Shown: piece by piece, positions 53,001-59,000 of the stretch
Position numbering within the stretch: position 1 is the stretch's first letter
Layout: every line of letters begins with the position of its first letter
DNA from: Planctomycetaceae bacterium
GTDB taxonomy: Bacteria > Planctomycetota > Planctomycetia > Pirellulales > PALSA-1355
Direction: 5' to 3'
Assembly: GCA_003153375.1 (NCBI GenBank)
Contig: PLYM01000103.1
Span: 50,736 to 114,735, forward strand
Length of the DNA stretch: 64,000 nt
Notes under the pieces: generated by a model
The model's database searches: none
What the model was told of the DNA's origin: nothing
Seen by the model: the letters and a program-made list of their open reading frames with translations, nothing else
Translations under genes and position numbers: made by a program

Positions 53001-56000
53001 AGCGCGCCGTCAACCTTGGCGGCCAAGGTGGCCATCACGGCGTCGCGAAGCTTGCGCTCGTAAATTCCGGCACGTTCGATGCCCGCGCCGTGGACGATAC
53101 CCTCGATTGGACCGCTCTGCTGCCGAATGGTGTCGAGCACCGCCGCCATGGCGTCGCCGTTGGCCACGTCACAGGCGTGGTAGGTGGCTTCGACACCGGC
53201 GTCGGCGAAGGCTCGCAGCGAGCGGTCGATCTCGATGTCCTTTTGCACGCGGGCCCAATCGTCGTCCATGTTGCGTTTGGCCGCGCGCGCGTCGCGCATC
53301 ACGGTCAGCTTGAGCGCCTTCAACTCGTCGGCCGAAAGGTTGCGCCAAGCGGGATCGATCGCTCGCAAGGGAGACGTGCCGATCAGGTGCAGTTTCAGGC
53401 CGAAGCGACGCCCCAGCTCCAACGCGCATTCGGCCGTGATGCCGCGGGCGCCTCCGGTGAACACCCAGGTGCCTCCTGGTCGCACGTCGGCAAATTGCCG
53501 AGGCGTGGCCTTTTCGGGAACCGCATATTCCAAGCGGCGGGTGCCTTTGACGAACGCAACCGCGTAGTCGACGCTTTTGCCAGCCAACTCGCGGCAGATG
53601 TTGGCGGCCAGCAACTCGGGCGACTCCTCGTCCGGCGCGTCGACGACCATGGCCCGCATGCCGGTTTGCTTGCGAAGCACGGCCACTTCGACGTGGACCG
53701 CTTTCAGCAGGCCGGTCAGGGCCGCGCCCTCGGGCCGATCGACCTGGCCCGAGAAGCCGAAATCGCCGTTCATGGCGGTGGTGCCCACGAACGTGCAACG
53801 CGGTAGCAAGTTGGCCTGACCGGCCAACTGCACCCAGCGCTGGCCCAGAAAGTAGGGCAACACGGCGACGCGATACCAGCGGCGCTGCCAGGCGACTTCG
53901 TCGTTCGGATCGGCCGCCTCGGCGTCGCGACCTGCCACCAGGAACACGTGGGGCGTGGGCTGTTCATTCCAAATGCGCTCGAACGCGCCCAAGGTCTCGT
54001 CCAGGTCGTCGGTGACCGGCAACTGGAGCACGGTCACGCCAGCGGCTTCGAGTTGGCGTCGCAGGGCATCGCCCAAGGCGTTTTCGCCGACGATCAGCGC
54101 GGCGCCGGACCATTGGGGCATGGCGGGAACCGACGAGTCGAGCGGCACGTCGACGATCGTCGTGGCAAAACGATGGGTCGCGAGCTCGTCGTTGCCCGGC
54201 AGGTCGTAGGGGGCGGACGGCGCGACGACCGCGCCACGGGGCGTGGCAGTCGGGTCGACCTTGGGCAGCAGCTCGCCCAGCGCGAAGCGATAGTAGCCGT
54301 TGGTCTTGCCATTGCTCGACAAGGCCGGGTTGACCCAGAAGTCGCCGCGCGCCGGATCCATGACCACATCGATGCGCCGCGCCGCGTGATGAGCGTGGGC
54401 TTTGCCGTTGGTCGAAGCCTTGCCGTTGGTTTCGGCTTGGGACCACAACGAACGGATTTGATCGGCCGTGAAGCCTGTCTGTGGAGCCGTCGACAGCAAA
54501 TCTTTTACCTGGTTCCAGCGATGCTTGGACGCGAGGGGCACTTCGGCGGTTGCTTCGAGCACGGAGTGATTCGCGGCGATGACGGTGTCTTTGCTGTCGC
54601 GCACGTGCAAGCGGCGACCATCGGATTCGACGTACCGCAAGCGGTCGGTCGGATAGTGGCTGAGGCAGGCGCTCCAAGCCGCGCCGTTGCGATAACGTTG
54701 CAACAGTTCGACGGCCGAATCGAGACAGATGGCCTCGGCAAGGACGTGCGACGTAATGGCCGCGTGCATGCGGCCGCGCAATGCCGGTTTGCCCTCGACA
54801 CGTTGCTCGAGCGCGCCGGCCGTGATTGCCAGCCCGTGGGCGTTGACGCCCGTCAGCCCGCCGATGGCTCCGGCGATCGAAAGTACGACGTGCGGAATGC
54901 CGCCAGCCGGGCTGCGCACCTGAACGACCGGTTGCACAACGTCGGCCAGAGCCGACGACAGCGGGAGCTGTTCGCTCGAGGCGTGCAGGAGTGTGCTGGC
55001 CTGGTTGCGGGCCGCGGCCACGGCGAAGTGCAACGACGCGACCCCGAGATCGGAAAACACCGCCAGGTTGTGGACCAGTATGCTGGTCAACGGCACCTGC
55101 ACCGCGTCCGCTATGCCGCGCAGTTCTTCGACTTCGCTGGGCGTGAAATACTTTGCCAGGTCGTCCGACGATTCGAGATCGAACGGTAACTCGTCGAAGC
55201 CGGGTCCGGCCATGTCGACGTAGCGCCGCAAGATGCGCCGAATCTCTTGCTTCTTTTGCCGGCCATGCTCCAGGCCCATCTCATAGGGCGTGCCGGCAAG
55301 GTGCAGCGGTTGCAACTTGTCACCCGAAGTCTTTGCTTGCTCGAAGACCGAGGGCGCGGCAGTCGGCCCCTCGACCGGGGCGCTCGGACCGTCGCTGGCG
55401 ACCGATTCCACCGGCGAGACCGTCTCCGGCGAAGTTTCCGCGGCGTCAGATGGGCTGGGAGTTAAGTTTTTTTTTTGCTCGCCGCCGGCGAGGAAGTTCA
55501 ACACATGTCGCAACGTCGGGAAATCGTCGAGCGTCATGTTCTCGGTCGGCTGGACGTCGAAATACTCGGCCAACTCGCCGAATAACTGGGCCTTCTTGAT
55601 GCTATCGATGCCGAGGTCGGCTTCCAGATCAGCATCGAGTTCGACGACTTCGGGCGGATAGCCGGTCTGTTCGACGACGAAGTTGATGAGAAACTTTTCC
55701 AATTCGGCCGGATCGAGCGAGGGCCCCGCAGCCTGCGATGGAGCGACGGGGGCCGGTTGCTGCTCGATCGGTGCCTGCCAGGCAGGAGCAGCCGGAGCGG
55801 CGGCGACGGGTGCTGGCGCGGCTGCAGGAGCTGCCGTCGTCAGAGGGCTTTTGGCCGTGGCGTCGCCGAGGAAATTCAGCACGTGACGCAAGGTGGGGAA
55901 ATCGTCGAGCGTCATGTTCTCGGTTGGCTGGACGTCGAAGTATTCGGCCAGCTCGCCGAACAATTGAGCCTTCTTGATGCTGTCGATTCCCAAGTCGGCT

Positions 56001-59000
56001 TCCAAGTCGGCGTCGAGTTCGACGACTTCCGGCGGATAGCCGGTCTGCTCGACGACGAAGTTGATCAGGAACTTTTCCAACTCGGCCGGGTCGAGCGAGG
56101 GACCAGCAGCCTGTGATTGCATCGCCGGGGCTGTTGCTTGAGCGACCGGTGCGGGCACGGGAGCGGTCGCAGCAACCGCGACGGGAGCCGGAGCGGCCGC
56201 CGTCGTCAGAGGGCTTTTGGCCGTGGCGCCGCCGAGGAAATTCAGCACGTGACGCAAGGTGGGGAAATCGTCGAGTGTCATGTTCTCAGTCGGCTGGACG
56301 TCAAAATACTCGGCCAGCTCGCCGAACAATTGAGCCTTCTTGATGCTGTCGATGCCCAAGTCGGCTTCCAGATCGGCATCGAGCTCGACGACTTCCGGCG
56401 GATAGCCGGTTTGCTCGACGACGAAGTTGATCAGGAACTTTTCCAACTCGGCCGGGTCGAGCGAAGGACCATCAACCTGCGATTGCGTCGCCGGGGCTGT
56501 TGCTTGAGCGACGGGTGCGGGAGCAGCTGGAGCAACCGCGACGGGAGCCGGGGCGGCCGCCGTCGTCAGGGCACTCTTGGCCGTGGCGCCGCCGAGGAAG
56601 TTCAGCACGTGACGCAGCGTCGGGAAATCATCGAGCGTCATGTTCTCAGTCGGCTGGACGTCAAAATACTCGGCCAGCTCGCCGAACAATTGAGCCTTCT
56701 TGATGCTGTCGATTCCCAGGTCGGCCTCCAGATCGGCGTCGAGCTCCACAACTTCGGGCGGATAACCGGTCTGCTCAACCACAAAGTTGATCAAGAACTT
56801 TTCCAATTCCGCCGGGTCCAGCGAAGGGCCGGCCGCACGCGTCTGCGCAGCAGGAGCCGCTTCACGCACCACGGGCGTCTCTCGGACCGCCGGAGCGGGT
56901 GCCACGGCAATCGGAGCGCTGGGCGCCGACTCGCCCTTGGGCTGCGATCCGGCCAGGAAGTTCATCACGTGACGCAGCGTGGGAAAATCATCGAGCGTCA
57001 TGTTCTCGGTCGGTTGAACGTCAAAGTATTCGGCCAGCTCGCCGAACAATTGCGCCTTCTTGATGCTGTCGATCCCCAGGTCGGCCTCGAGGTCGGCGTC
57101 GAGCTCCACGACTTCCGGCGGATAACCGGTCTGCTCGACCACAAAATTGATCAAGAACTTTTCCAGGTCCGCCGCGTTCAAGCCGCTGCTTGCCGGATGC
57201 GTTTGGGCCGCCGGCGCCTTTTCTCTCGGCACGGGTACTTCTCGCGGAGCCGGCGTCGGAGCAACCGGACGCGGCACAGCCACCGGCGCGCGGGCCGTGG
57301 CGGCGGCAATCGGCGCAGAGGACCGTTGCCCGGCCGCGACCGCACTGGGCTGCGGCACGGCTGGCCTGGCGGCGGGCGACGAGCCGTTCGAGTGACCAGC
57401 CTGATCGCCATTCTTCGCGGCAGGCGCGGATTGGAGCGAGCGGCTGGTCGTGGTCGGTCCAGACGCCTGTTTCGTCCCGGGCGACGGCCCTGAGTCGTTC
57501 TTGGCGACCGGTTTCTGGGTGGTCTTCGTCGCCGCTTGCCGCATCTTCTCAATGCGGCGCTGCGTCGCGTCGAAGTGCGCAATCGTTCCCTTCTCGGGTT
57601 TGCTAATCGCCGTTGCGGCGGTCGCCGCCGGCTGAGTCAGGCTCGTTCGTTGAGCCTGCTGTTCGTCAAACGCGCCCAGGCAGTCCAACATCGCGCGAAC
57701 ATTGAAGAGTTGCTCCACGCCCGGATACTTCGAATTGTCGCAGCCGATGATTCCCGGCACGCTGCTCCCGTCCAGGATTCGGCGGTTGAGTTTCGTCAAA
57801 GCTTGCTGCGGCCCGACCTCGACGAACACGGTTTCTTGCTCGTCCGCGATACGATTGACCAGGTCAACGTAACGCACGGGCGTGGTCAGTTGAGCGGCCA
57901 GATTCGCCCGGATGTCGAGCGGTTCGGCCACGTAGCGGTTGGTCACGCTGGAAAGCAACGGCACCCTGGGCGGCCGCAGCCGCAAGGTGTCGAGCGTCCG
58001 CTTGAGGATCTCACCGCTGCCGGCCATGAGCGGCGTGTGGTACGGACAGGGGACGGAGAGCAACTGGGTTTTGTGACCGCGAGCACTCAACAACTCGGCC
58101 AGTTGTTTCAGCGTGTCGCTTCGCCCGCCAATCACCGTTTGATCCGCCGCGTTGTAATTCGCGATATAGGCGCGATCGCGCAGCGTCGCGGCCAACTGCT
58201 CGATCAACGGCGGCGGGGCGGTGGTCGCCATGAGCGAGCCGCGGGCGCTGGGCGTCACTTCAATCGCGTCGTAGCGAGCACGCGCGGCTGTAATAACGCC
58301 CTCGATGTCCCAGACCCCGGCGGCCGTCAGCGCGGCAAATTCGCCGTAACTGTGGCTCGAGACCAGGTCTGGTTGAATCCCGAAATCGACGACGGCCGCG
58401 TGAACGATCAAATCGGCTAACAGCATCGCGATCTGAGTCACCCAAATGTTGGCGCCGAGTTGGTTCGGATTCTCCCACACCATCTGGCCAAAAGTCTGGT
58501 AGCCGCGCTGCACCATAACCGCGTCGATCGCGCGCATCGCAGATGCGGCGGCGGGAACGTCGCGCACCAGTTCGCGGAGCATGCCGGCATATTGCGAGCC
58601 TTGCCCGGGGAAGAGAAACGCGATCCGCGGGCGGCGGGCGGCCAGTTGCCGGTAGAAGCAACCCTGCTGTTCGAGCACCGGCTGAGCGTCGGGGTTGGCG
58701 AACTGCTTGGCAGCCATCTGCAGCTTTCGCGCGAACATTTCCGCATTGCCGGCGACGATCGCGATGCGCGAATGATCCTCGGGCGTGAACCGTGCGGCGG
58801 CCGCGGCCGTGCGCGCCGCCGGACAATCCGCGAGTGCCTGTTGAAGCTTCGCATTGAGCTCGGCGGGCGTTGCCGCGCCCAGTCGATAGATTTGCCAATC
58901 CAGTGTTTGTCCCGCGGAGGCGACCGGAGTCGCCGGAACCGTCGCCGCCGCGACGATCGGTTTCTTTTCCGCGGCCGGCGTGGGAGTTCTTTCGCTGAGG

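Noticed and set aside
55495-57180. Regular 360-378 bp periodicity that could suggest a repeat array or CRISPR
   Set aside because: The repeats are in-frame ACP domains with divergent linkers; unit size and coding content exclude CRISPR.
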